From: CAYRTD01 sp964426915
GTDB taxonomy: Bacteria; Bacteroidota; Bacteroidia; Bacteroidales; GCA-2748055
Assembly (NCBI GenBank): GCA_964426915.1
Contig: CAYRTD010000005.1
Coordinates: forward strand, 1-62,686
Length of the DNA: 62,686 nucleotides
Direction: 5' to 3'
Shown: piece by piece, positions 1 through 7,840 of the stretch
Position numbering within the stretch: the first letter of the stretch is position 1
Layout: the number at the start of each line of letters is the position of its first letter
The notes under the pieces: model-generated
What the model saw: the letters and a program-made list of their open reading frames with translations, nothing else
What the model was told of the DNA's origin: nothing
Database searches by the model: none
Made by a program: the position numbers and the translations under genes

Positions 1-125
1 CAATACTTTTTTCTTTTTTCATGATAGTTTTGGATATTTGAATTTAACAATGATACACAAAAATAAAAAACTAAGCTGATAAGAATAATTGTTTAAGGGT
101 ATTTTTCCGGTGGGAATGGTCTTTT

Positions 126-1028
126 TTATTCTTTAATAAGATTAGTAATTTTTTTTAGAGGAGTTTTCAGGGACTTTGCTTCATTGAAGAAATCTTTCCA
201 GGGGTCTTCTTTATGCCCCATCCGCTGAAAAATATTTACAATATTTATCGAGGAAGGCTCACTGAATTCATTCAGTTCATTCCAGGAGAGAGGTGCTGCT
301 ACCGGAGCCCCTTCTTTGGCTCTCAAAGAATAGGGTGCAACGGAGGTCTGGGCATATTCATTTCTTAAATAATCAAGGAATATCCTCTCGCCTCTCTTAT
401 TTTTCCTCACTTCAACGGTATAATCCTCGGGATAACGTTTGGCTAGAATATGTGCCGTTTTTCTTGCAAATTCCTTTACTTCACAGAATTCAAGATTTTT
501 TACTACAGGGACAGCTACATGCAGCCCTTTGGATCCGGTTGACATTAAAAAAACGGGCAGATCGAATTCATCTTCCAGAAATTCTTTAATTCGTTTAGAA
601 CAGGTTTTTACATCACTGAAATCCCCGCCGGAAGGATCCAGATCGAATATCATCTTATCGGGGTATTCTGGTTTGGAAGCCTTGCTGAGCCATGGATGCA
701 TCACAAGACAAGCCTGGTTAGCCAGGTAAGCAAGAGTTGCTTTTTTGTCAGCTATCACCATTTCAATCTTATCTTTTTCCTTTCTCTCCAGTTTTTTTGA
801 ACTGATCCATTCAGGGAAATACTCCGGTTTTTCTTTCTGATAAAAACCTTTCTTCCCGATGCCATCCGGGAATCGTTTTAAGGTAAGTGGCCTGTCCCTG
901 AGGTGATTCATCATCAAATCAGATATTTCCATATAATAGTTGATAATATCTTTTTTAGTGACTTCTGCATCTGGATAGAGGATCTTGTCCGGATTACTGG
1001 TGTCGAATGAATATTTTCCTATTTTCAT
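126..1028 (-). CDS. LigD-type primase-polymerase (stand-alone polymerase domain)
   Basis: About 300 residues matching the polymerase (Prim_Pol) domain of bacterial LigD, which fills and extends ends in non-homologous end joining. The N-terminus carries the family opening around SNPDKILYPDAEVTK, followed by PLTLKRFPDGI and, in the core, the metal-binding acidic pair in MIFDLDPSG. STGSKGLHVAVP and a C-terminal RIFLDYLRN / SVAPYSLRA segment follow, all typical of the family. The reading frame continues upstream to an ATG at 1067, but the domain begins right after the ATG at 1028, so I prefer that start. In most bacteria this domain is fused to ligase and phosphoesterase. Here it is separate and is the last of three same-strand genes, split from the ligase gene by an inverted-repeat element. 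The assignment is firm; the start is uncertain. Confidence 0.9.
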   Translation of the reverse strand: MKIGKYSFDTSNPDKILYPDAEVTKKDIINYYMEISDLMMNHLRDRPLTLKRFPDGIGKKGFYQKEKPEYFPEWISSKKLERKEKDKIEMVIADKKATLAYLANQACLVMHPWLSKASKPEYPDKMIFDLDPSGGDFSDVKTCSKRIKEFLEDEFDLPVFLMSTGSKGLHVAVPVVKNLEFCEVKEFARKTAHILAKRYPEDYTVEVRKNKRGERIFLDYLRNEYAQTSVAPYSLRAKEGAPVAAPLSWNELNEFSEPSSINIVNIFQRMGHKEDPWKDFFNEAKSLKTPLKKITNLIKE

Positions 1029-1078
1029 GTGTCTAAAATTGATTTTTGTTGTCGAGTGGAGTTTCATGAATTGTAATT

Positions 1079-1221
1079 AGTGTCTGTCCATAATGTCCAA
1101 TATCTGCGTTGCTGCAAAAATTTTAAATCCTCGAATACATTAGTATACTGCGGTTTAAAATTTTTGCGCGCCTTGATCTCGGACATTCTGATCCAGACTC
1201 TCGACTCTATTGACAGACACT
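1079..1221. repeat. Dispersed nested inverted-repeat element, copy A
   Basis: Terminal inverted repeats AGTGTCTGTC (1079-1088) and GACAGACACT (1212-1221) enclose an inner pair (ATGTCC near 1093, GGACAT near 1181). They also enclose a long central stem, GCAAAAATTTTAAA pairing with TTTAAAATTTTTGC. The flanks TCTGCGTTGCTGCAA and GCGCGCCTTGAT recur in copy B at 7.24 kb around a different central stem. It lies between the ligase and polymerase genes. No coding capacity was seen. Confidence 0.8.
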
Positions 1222-1270
1222 AGTGTCAACATGAGAATGGAGCTCCACTGAGCCCTTTGAAATCATGGTT

Positions 1271-2260
1271 TTATCCTTCTTTAGTTACATTTTCCGGATC
1301 TTTGTCGTCTCTGAGTCCTTTAAAGGCAGGGTGTCTTAACATCCCGTCATTCGTCCATTCTGTAAAAGCCACCTCGCCCACCAATTTAGGCTTTATCCAG
1401 TGTACTTTTTTTTCATTTATTTCGTCTTCACTTTCCCGGAAAGGGTTTTTATCGGTTTCAATTTTCTTCATTTTTTCTGAGAGCTTCTTCAGCATCTCAT
1501 CGTTATATCCTGTTCCGACTTTTCCGGCATACTTTAGTTTGTTATCTTCATAATATCCAATTAGTAAAGCACCGAAACCTATTCTTTCTCCTTCCGGATC
1601 AGTATAACCGCCGATAACAAATTCCTGCCGGTTTACACACTTAAATTTGAGCCATTTTCTTGACCGGTCATGGACATATTTAGATGTTGCATCTTTGGCT
1701 ATCAATCCTTCCCAGCCTTTTTTGCAAGCCTCCTCATAATAATCAAGACCTTCCTTATTCCGGTGGGTGGTAAATCTCAGGGGGTCATCAAATTCAAAGG
1801 AATCCCGGAGTATATTTTTTCTGTCCCTCAAGGGCAAATTTGTAATAAGATACTGATCGATGTAAAGAAGATCTATGAAATAATAATAGACTTTTATGGA
1901 ACTTTTTTCTGCTTCTTCCCGGTTTTTGACCTGCATTCTTCCCTGTAATTTTGAAAAGCTGCTCACATCACCGTCAAAAGTGCAAATTTCACCATCGGCT
2001 ATAAAATTATCCTCTTTGGTATTCTGAAAGGCTTCTTCAAGTTCAGGGTAAGTATCATTCAGCTTTTTTCTATTCCGGCTGTAAATAGTGACTACTCCCT
2101 TTTTCTTAAAGACCAGTGCCCTTTCACCGTCCCATTTTCGTTCATAGATCCAGTTTTCATCCTCAAAGTGGTCGTGGGTAAGGGTTGCAAGCATTGGATC
2201 CAGCCAGTCGGGCATGGACATTTTTTCGATTTTATCTGAATACTCTCTCAGTCCTGCCAT
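1271..2260 (-). CDS. ATP-dependent DNA ligase (stand-alone LigD ligase domain)
   Basis: A 329-residue ATP-dependent ligase of the LigD type. Motif I is YERKWDGER, with K42 as the adenylated lysine. It is followed by the motif III region DGEICTFDG, motif IV WEGLIAKDAT, motif V RKWLKFKC and the oligonucleotide-binding domain beginning FVIGGYTDPEGERIGFGAL. It would seal the ends processed by its neighbours. The gene begins 30 bp after the phosphoesterase gene stops, so the two are probably one transcript. The length equals the ligase domain alone, with no fused polymerase or phosphoesterase. The Ku partner normally needed is not in the window. Assignment is firm. Confidence 0.93.
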   Translation of the reverse strand: MAGLREYSDKIEKMSMPDWLDPMLATLTHDHFEDENWIYERKWDGERALVFKKKGVVTIYSRNRKKLNDTYPELEEAFQNTKEDNFIADGEICTFDGDVSSFSKLQGRMQVKNREEAEKSSIKVYYYFIDLLYIDQYLITNLPLRDRKNILRDSFEFDDPLRFTTHRNKEGLDYYEEACKKGWEGLIAKDATSKYVHDRSRKWLKFKCVNRQEFVIGGYTDPEGERIGFGALLIGYYEDNKLKYAGKVGTGYNDEMLKKLSEKMKKIETDKNPFRESEDEINEKKVHWIKPKLVGEVAFTEWTNDGMLRHPAFKGLRDDKDPENVTKEG

Positions 2261-2290
2261 AATGTTTTAGTTAATTTTATTTTTCATTCC

Positions 2291-2893
2291 TCAGTCTCCA
2301 TCTTCTTTTTCTTTCTGAAGTTCTTCAAGTGTTTTTCCGGATTTAACCGATTCTTTCTCTGTATTTACCGGGTTTCTGCGTGCATCAGCTTCATCATCTT
2401 TCATTTTTATCAGCAACCATTGCTCCCTTCCTTTCATTTTGACGAGTGCATACCCACCTTTTAGCTTTTCCCCTTCGAGCCATATTTCTATCTTTCCGTC
2501 TTCGTAGGATTCCTCAATGCTCCTTCCGTCATCTTCATTTTTTTCCCTCATGTTTTTATAGGTTCCTGTATCCCAGACAATGACTGTTCCAGCCCCATAC
2601 TCACCCTCAGGAATTTCACCTTCAAAATCAGCATAGTCGATCGGATGATCTTCGGTAGGCTGGGCCATTCGCTTTTCATCCGGATCGGTAGAGGGTCCCT
2701 TGGGAACTGCCCATGATTTCAGCACGCCACCAGCCTGTATGCGAAAATCAAAATGATGATTACTTGATTGATGTTCCTGTACAACAAAAATATTTTTTTT
2801 TGAGGAGCTTTTCTTTTCTCCCCCGGGTTCTTTGGTTTTTGAGAAGTCGCGTTTTTGTTTGTATTTATTGAGTTTATCTTTGGACATGATCAT
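2291..2893 (-). CDS. LigD-type 3'-phosphoesterase (stand-alone PE domain)
   Basis: A 200-residue protein matching the LigD phosphoesterase domain, which trims 3' phosphates and ribonucleotides from broken ends. After a Lys-rich N-terminus come FVVQEHQSSNHHFDFRI, WAVPKGPS, EDHP and FEGEIPEGEYGAGTV. H41, H47, D49, R51, K65 and H83 fall at the expected metal-binding and catalytic places. It is the first gene of the split LigD set, 30 bp ahead of the ligase. A second ATG two codons in (MSKDKL) is an equally good start. The acidic, charged C-terminus (about 175-200) looks disordered. Confidence 0.92.
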   Translation of the reverse strand: MIMSKDKLNKYKQKRDFSKTKEPGGEKKSSSKKNIFVVQEHQSSNHHFDFRIQAGGVLKSWAVPKGPSTDPDEKRMAQPTEDHPIDYADFEGEIPEGEYGAGTVIVWDTGTYKNMREKNEDDGRSIEESYEDGKIEIWLEGEKLKGGYALVKMKGREQWLLIKMKDDEADARRNPVNTEKESVKSGKTLEELQKEKEDGD

Positions 2894-3230
2894 TATTTAT
2901 TAAATGAATATGATATAAACTGCTATATTTTTAATCTTAAGTTTCTTTTGATGTATTAATATCCCTTATTCGACTAACAGACAGGTGATGGGACATGTTC
3001 ATTCTTATGTAAATGGTCTAAAAGGGGACACAAAGGATCACAAATGAACACAAATAGGATCCGTAGAAGGGAATAAATATGGAAGAGGAATGGGCCTAGA
3101 TAATGTGCTTATAATCTTTGTATTATATTGTAATTTACAACCATCTGCATTCCCAATTTGTGTAATTTGTGGATATATTTTATAAGGGAGGAATCTCTTC
3201 AAGAATCAAATAATAATGTCAGTAGCAAAA
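2894..3230. other. Intergenic stretch without a recognisable gene
   Basis: About 340 bp of AT-rich sequence upstream of the phosphoesterase gene and downstream of the kinase gene. No supported ORF or RNA was seen. A short piece near 2968-2982 (CGACTAACAGACAGG) resembles the right end of the dispersed element and may be a decayed trace. Confidence 0.4.
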
Positions 3231-3610
3231 TCAAAAAACCTTCGGTAAAAAAACAATCAATCCGATAACCACAGCAATAATTGCGCTAATAAGAACGGCT
3301 CCAGCAGACATGTCCTTAATCTTCTTTATTGAAAAATTTTCATCCGGTGAGATAAAATCCGTAATGTTTTCAATTACAGTATTGATTACCTCAACTACGA
3401 AGACAAACCCGATGGCAAAGACAATGGCTATCCATTCCATTGGCGATATTTTCAGCATGAATCCGGCAGAAATGGCGAGTATGGCAAAGACCAGGTGTAT
3501 CCTGAAATTGTGCTCCTCCTTTTGAAGGATTTTCAGGCCTGCGAATGCAAAGACAAAGCTTTTTAGCCTTTTGCGAAGGGAGAATTTAGCCTTTTTTTTT
3601 CGTTTTGCAT
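3231..3610 (-). CDS. Diacylglycerol/undecaprenol kinase, probable homopolymer frameshift near the 5' end
   Basis: The continuous frame from the ATG at 3458 gives only 75 residues, but coding similarity continues upstream without a stop and reads RLKSFVFAFAGLKILQKEE and on into the 75-residue part. The full protein of about 125 residues is a DgkA-family integral membrane kinase (three helices), with the ATP/Mg motif EVINTVIEN and KIKDMSAGAVL. Such enzymes recycle diacylglycerol or undecaprenol to its phosphate at the inner membrane. The only nearby ATG (3610) is one base out of frame, across a run of nine A on the coding strand (3592-3600); ten A would join the frames. This is a sequencing indel, a real mutation or phase variation. 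Confidence 0.75.
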
Positions 3611-3877
3611 GTGTATAGGATTTTCCACCAGGACACTAAGATACAAATCACACGTCCCAATGACAAGCGACTCAAAATCCGTATATTATTCATTTATTCC
3701 TCACTGGTTTTCTGTGACTCTTCCTGAACTCTGTGTAATATCTTCTCTGTTTCCTCCCCGGGCACAACACGTCAAAAAAAACCACCCATTCAAGAATTTT
3801 TCCCTGATTCCTCGTGTCTATTTCTTTTTTAATATTTAAAATAAATCTCAAAAATTCAAAACGGATTTTTCTTAGAT

Positions 3878-4537
3878 TTGAACTTTATTAAAAACAAGAT
3901 CTTGCAGTACCCTGACAGAAATAAATACAAAGAAATATTTGCGGTGATTTTAACCGGTCTCCTGAAGTTTGTTTTCATGGACTGGTTAAATTTCAGGGCG
4001 TTTTACATTATTGCAGCCTGCGGTTTCTGGATCATTTATATCTGGAAAACCCGTAAAAAATATCAGGATATATATAAATACTGGGGTTTTAGAAAGTCAA
4101 ACCTAAAAAAATCTTCTTTGTTGCTTTTACCTTTCGCCGTGATAACCATATTGGGTATTTATTTTTATGGTGCCGGGATTGAAGTAAAATTTCTGAACTG
4201 GAGAATTATTCCCATTTTGGTATTGTATCCTTTGTGGGGCTTGCTTCAACAATTTTTGATTGCCGGACTCATAGCAGGCAATATGAGAAATCTGGAAAGT
4301 TTGAAACTTCCTGATTTATTTATTATTCTTATAACATCCTTGGTTTTTGCCCTGGTCCATTACCCCAGCCTGCCGCTGATGCTTTATGTTCTTGTAATGG
4401 AGATCATTTTCCTGCATATTTATTTTAAATACAATAATCTGTGGGCCCTTGGGTTGTTCCACGGCTGGGTTTCCGGCCTTTTTTTATATTATGTGCTTGG
4501 AAGGGACCTGTGGAAAGAATTGTGGGTTATTTTTTAA
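3878..4537 (+). CDS. CPBP-like membrane protein lacking the catalytic glutamate pair
   Basis: A 219-residue integral membrane protein with about six hydrophobic segments and the outline of the CPBP (Abi) intramembrane protease family. The second motif is FALVHYPS (H161) and the third LFHGWVSG (H195). The first motif, normally EExxxR, reads LLQQFLIAG with Q124 Q125 in place of the glutamates and no arginine. Proteolytic activity is therefore doubtful. The start is a TTG; no in-frame ATG lies nearby upstream. It converges with the next gene and overlaps its end by 4 bp. Function unknown. Confidence 0.7.
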   Translation: MNFIKNKILQYPDRNKYKEIFAVILTGLLKFVFMDWLNFRAFYIIAACGFWIIYIWKTRKKYQDIYKYWGFRKSNLKKSSLLLLPFAVITILGIYFYGAGIEVKFLNWRIIPILVLYPLWGLLQQFLIAGLIAGNMRNLESLKLPDLFIILITSLVFALVHYPSLPLMLYVLVMEIIFLHIYFKYNNLWALGLFHGWVSGLFLYYVLGRDLWKELWVIF

Positions 4538-5259
4538 ATATGAAAAAATCGTTTCAGATCGGGCCTCTTTTTTAAACGGAAATGCATATACAACAGGAGT
4601 CCGGCTATCGGAAGCACCGAGGACATGACGATCAGACTCCATTCAAGATCCATTACATTAAAATTGTAGAGTGAAATGAAAGCTTCTGTTATAAGACTTA
4701 TAAATCCAGCAGCAACAAGGGAATATGCAATAATATTCAAACCCTTGTTTTTTGCCCGTTTAATCATCATGATTGTTAGATAAACAACCAGATATGCACC
4801 GAAAAGTAAGGGTATGCCAAGTTTAATACCCCAGTTCATATTCCCGGTAAACATATCAAGAAGGACCAGAAGGACAGAGCTCGATATAAAACTGCCGCCA
4901 AGCACCAGAAAATTATTTCTATGAAAGAAACTGATCAGGGTAATATTAATGAATAGTATAGCAGAAATCGCAATGGGATATTTTGACCAGCTTAGATCAT
5001 TATCGCTGATAAAATCTATGATCAGGGTAACGATCATTCCTGAAACCAGAATTATTCCGGATATTTCCCAGAACAATTTTCTTTTTTGTAAGGAAGAAAG
5101 CTTGTGAAAATCTGTTATCTGACCTTTTTTGCGTTCACTCACCCTGACCTTAATGTATTCATTGTGATTTGGATGCTCATCGTGGACGGGTTCGCCGCAT
5201 AAAGGACAAAAATTCATGTTATTTTCAAGATCGACTCTGCAATTAATACACGTCTTCAT
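4534..5259 (-). CDS. Zinc-ribbon multi-pass membrane protein (DUF6320-like)
   Basis: A 241-residue protein opening with a zinc ribbon (C4, C7, C18, C21 in CINC and CPLC) and followed by a charged linker. From about residue 65 it has roughly six transmembrane segments and ends in a basic tail. The architecture resembles DUF6320 proteins. The gene sits 11 bp downstream of a condensation-fold acyltransferase on the same strand, an arrangement I recall from other bacteria, so the two probably act together at the membrane, perhaps in lipid or surface modification. No catalytic motif was recognised. The partnership is inferred from spacing. Confidence 0.6.
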   Translation of the reverse strand: MKTCINCRVDLENNMNFCPLCGEPVHDEHPNHNEYIKVRVSERKKGQITDFHKLSSLQKRKLFWEISGIILVSGMIVTLIIDFISDNDLSWSKYPIAISAILFINITLISFFHRNNFLVLGGSFISSSVLLVLLDMFTGNMNWGIKLGIPLLFGAYLVVYLTIMMIKRAKNKGLNIIAYSLVAAGFISLITEAFISLYNFNVMDLEWSLIVMSSVLPIAGLLLYMHFRLKKRPDLKRFFHI

Positions 5260-5270
5260 AGATAGTTTTT

Positions 5271-6569
5271 TTAAGAATCATGGTTCACCGGTATTCCGTC
5301 AGTTTGTAAAAAGTCAATAAACTTTTCCTCCAGCGCTGTTGATCGGGTTATATTTCCAAAACTCAATACAAGTTTGTCTCCGTGACTAATGACACCGCAG
5401 TTTATCTTTAGCATCTTATTGGGGGGTGGGGGTGTGAAAACAAAATAGTCAATCAGATTATTCATATCCTCAGGAAAAAATGTTTGTCCCAGGTTTGTTA
5501 TAACCCCGCTGTACTGACTGGTCCCAAGGGAATAGTACTTAATTTTGAGGATCAGACTTTTTAAAAATAAGGGTATACTTTTAATATATATTTTTCTTTC
5601 GCTACCCACATTCCGGGAAATATTTTTGTGGATTAGTTTTTCGTCGGTTTCAAGCCGCATTTGATGGTATACGGTTTTTAGGATCTCTTCAAAACTATAA
5701 TGACCCAACCTGAGATCGATCTCAGGCAGCACAAAAAGAGAAAAATTACGCATGGTTTTTGATGGCAATATTCTTCTGAGATTAACCGGGACCTGAACCC
5801 TGAGTTGTTTATGATGTTTATGCTGGCTGAAGGAATTCATGTTTTCGAAAATATCCTGCAAAACATATAAATAAACGGCCACAAGATAATTTGTTATGCT
5901 TACCCCGTATCCTGAAGCTTTTGCTTTTAACTTTTCTACAGAGATATTTATGTGCATTACGGAAAAACGCGGACGGTTTTTTAAGGTCATTGGAAGATGG
6001 AATGCCGGAGACCTTTTTACCATGGGCGGAATGTGTTCTTTAAAATATCTTTTGTACGAATCTTCGTATTCTTCCTCCGGAATTTCTTCTCCCGGGTGTA
6101 AATATTCAAATTCTTCCGGAATATGGATGCTTTTTTCCTTTGAATATAATGTTATGATAGTCTTCAGAAATTCGAAAGCTCCACTGCCATCCGTAAGGAT
6201 ATGGGAAAATTCCACACTCAGCTGTTTATCTCTGACAAGCACACGCAGCATTAATCCTTTATCAGGGAATTTCTTGCATAGCTGTCCTTCATCTTCAATA
6301 ACCGGTATCGTTAAGGACTGGTGTTCGAGGTAAAACCAGAAAAAACCCTTTTTAAGTCTGACTTTATAATAGGGAAAACGGTTTTCAGCACTGGAAACGG
6401 CCTTCATGAGAGCACTGATATTTATATTTTGCTTCATTACCGCGGTCAATCTGAAAACAGTAGTTATTTCCTTGTTTACTGTTGCCGGGAAGATTTTTGC
6501 TGCATTATCAAGCGATAACCAAAACTGATTGGCCTTGATCGTTTTATGTGGTGTTTCCTTTTGATTCAT
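5271..6569 (-). CDS. Condensation-fold acyltransferase (alcohol acetyltransferase-like)
   Basis: A 432-residue cytosolic protein of the chloramphenicol-acetyltransferase/condensation fold. The active-site motif HxxxDG appears as SHILTDGSGAFEFL, with H123, D127 and G128. The C-terminal half has the TNLG-type segment (TNLGQTF) expected in this fold. It would transfer an acyl group from a thioester to an alcohol or amine; donor and acceptor are unknown. It is the first gene of a probable two-gene operon with the zinc-ribbon membrane protein downstream. The length fits the alcohol acetyltransferase branch rather than a module of a peptide synthetase. Confidence 0.7.
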   Translation of the reverse strand: MNQKETPHKTIKANQFWLSLDNAAKIFPATVNKEITTVFRLTAVMKQNINISALMKAVSSAENRFPYYKVRLKKGFFWFYLEHQSLTIPVIEDEGQLCKKFPDKGLMLRVLVRDKQLSVEFSHILTDGSGAFEFLKTIITLYSKEKSIHIPEEFEYLHPGEEIPEEEYEDSYKRYFKEHIPPMVKRSPAFHLPMTLKNRPRFSVMHINISVEKLKAKASGYGVSITNYLVAVYLYVLQDIFENMNSFSQHKHHKQLRVQVPVNLRRILPSKTMRNFSLFVLPEIDLRLGHYSFEEILKTVYHQMRLETDEKLIHKNISRNVGSERKIYIKSIPLFLKSLILKIKYYSLGTSQYSGVITNLGQTFFPEDMNNLIDYFVFTPPPPNKMLKINCGVISHGDKLVLSFGNITRSTALEEKFIDFLQTDGIPVNHDS

Positions 6570-6778
6570 AGACCATCTGAAGAAAAATCTGATAGCGTAC
6601 AGACTTATTAGCTCGATTTATTTTTATAAAAGTACTAAATAATATTTGTTGTTGGATAAAATGAAGTTTTTCATCAATTCAGATTCTTATTAATATATCC
6701 CTGATTTTGATATATCAGGTAATCTCAAATATCAAAGTATAAATTTTGAGGTAAATTTTTATCTACAACATTCTTTAG

Positions 6779-7204
6779 CTATTTGACATTAAAAATTTCA
6801 GACCTGAATACAATCTGTGTAGAGGGCCATTCCGGGTCTTTTCTATCTTCTGCTGTAATAAATAATTGAACAGGTTTATGAGGGGTCATGGTTTTTAATT
6901 CCGCCTGTTTGGATCTGTCGGGATCCAGCTCGCCAATTTTATGATTATTGCCATCCACATCCATAAGCCAGACAATATATCGTTTTTTTTCAGGATTAAG
7001 GCGTTCAGGATCAGCAAGGTGATTTGCATTCAATCTGATTTCGTAAATATTATTTTCATCTTTTTTAATTTTTGCTTTAACATCTGCAGCAGGAAGACTA
7101 TTTGAAGAAGGGAATTTTACTGTTGTTCCGCATGAGATTGTAAAAAATAAAATCACGTTGAACAAAATGAATTTAATGGTTGTGCTTTGAATGTTGGTTT
7201 TCAT
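6779..7204 (-). CDS. Small secreted lipoprotein of unknown function
   Basis: A 141-residue protein starting MKTNIQSTTIKF with a type II signal peptide ending FTISC (C25), so it is predicted to be lipid-anchored. The mature part has the look of a small beta-sandwich (RYIVWLMDVDGNNHKIGELD; PVQLFITAEDRKDPEWPS), comparable to anti-sigma or cupredoxin-like lipoproteins but not assignable. The frame stays open upstream to 7351, but that extension is simply translated copy B of the dispersed repeat. The signal peptide fixes the ATG at 7204 as the start. It stands alone, with gaps on both sides. Confidence 0.65.
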   Translation of the reverse strand: MKTNIQSTTIKFILFNVILFFTISCGTTVKFPSSNSLPAADVKAKIKKDENNIYEIRLNANHLADPERLNPEKKRYIVWLMDVDGNNHKIGELDPDRSKQAELKTMTPHKPVQLFITAEDRKDPEWPSTQIVFRSEIFNVK

Positions 7205-7235
7205 ATGATTGATTATTTTTAAATTTATACTGGTC

Positions 7236-7369
7236 AGTGTTTGTCCATAATGTCCAATATCTGCGTTGCTGCAACCGCGGAAAGCTTCAGCGACACGCGG
7301 TTGCGCGCCTTGATATCGAACATTCTGTCCGATAGCTATCGGAACAGACACTCGACTTTATTTACATGC
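7236..7369. repeat. Dispersed nested inverted-repeat element, copy B
   Basis: It shares TGTCCATAATGTCC, AATATCTGCGTTGCTGCAA, TTGCGCGCCTTGAT and ACATTCTG with copy A. Its central stem is different: GCAACCGCG pairs with CGCGGTTGC. An extra palindrome, CCGATAGCTATCGG (7329-7342), sits in the right arm. The right terminal repeat has decayed. It lies just upstream of the lipoprotein start. Confidence 0.75.
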
Positions 7370-7840
7370 TCTAATTAAGTGAAACTATGATTTTTATTTC
7401 CAAATCTTTTAGCTGAACTAATCCCAAGCAATAGTTGAAGGATCTTAAAGATTTTATTGACTTTCCCGAAGTATAGTATCGGGACAGACGGTGAATTTGT
7501 TATACCCGGTCCCGTGTTATAGCTGCCGGAAAAATTCCTGATTACTCAAATCCTTTGAGCAGAATAGCAGGGATAAATTTTTTCGTGCCCTGTTTTAATA
7601 GGTGACAGAATTTAACCCCGAACATTACCTTCATGAACTCACCACCAATTGTCGGTTGGTTTTATCCTGACACCTGATTCTATTAGCAAATACCTGCATA
7701 TCAGATTTGAGTATTCGGCAAAAAAACCAGATTCAGGTTTAGCTTTGTTAATATTAATCATAGCATTTAAATCACTGAAAAACACTTAATGAACAAAAAG
7801 AGTTATCTGGAAAACAAAGAAAGCCAGGGTCTGTTCATTT
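7370..7840. other. Intergenic stretch without a recognisable gene
   Basis: About 470 bp between the repeat and the end of kdsA. No ORF with coding character was seen. A hairpin-like stretch CCCGA...TCGGGACAGAC near 7465-7486 may be a decayed fragment of the right arm of the dispersed element. No tRNA-like fold was noticed. Confidence 0.4.

Noticed and set aside
1..22. Minus-strand ATG reading MKKEKSI off the left edge
   Set aside because: Only seven codons are visible, with no ribosome site or family signal; too little to call a gene.
7205..7351. N-terminal extension of the small lipoprotein frame
   Set aside because: It is the translation of repeat copy B, and a good signal peptide starts at 7204.
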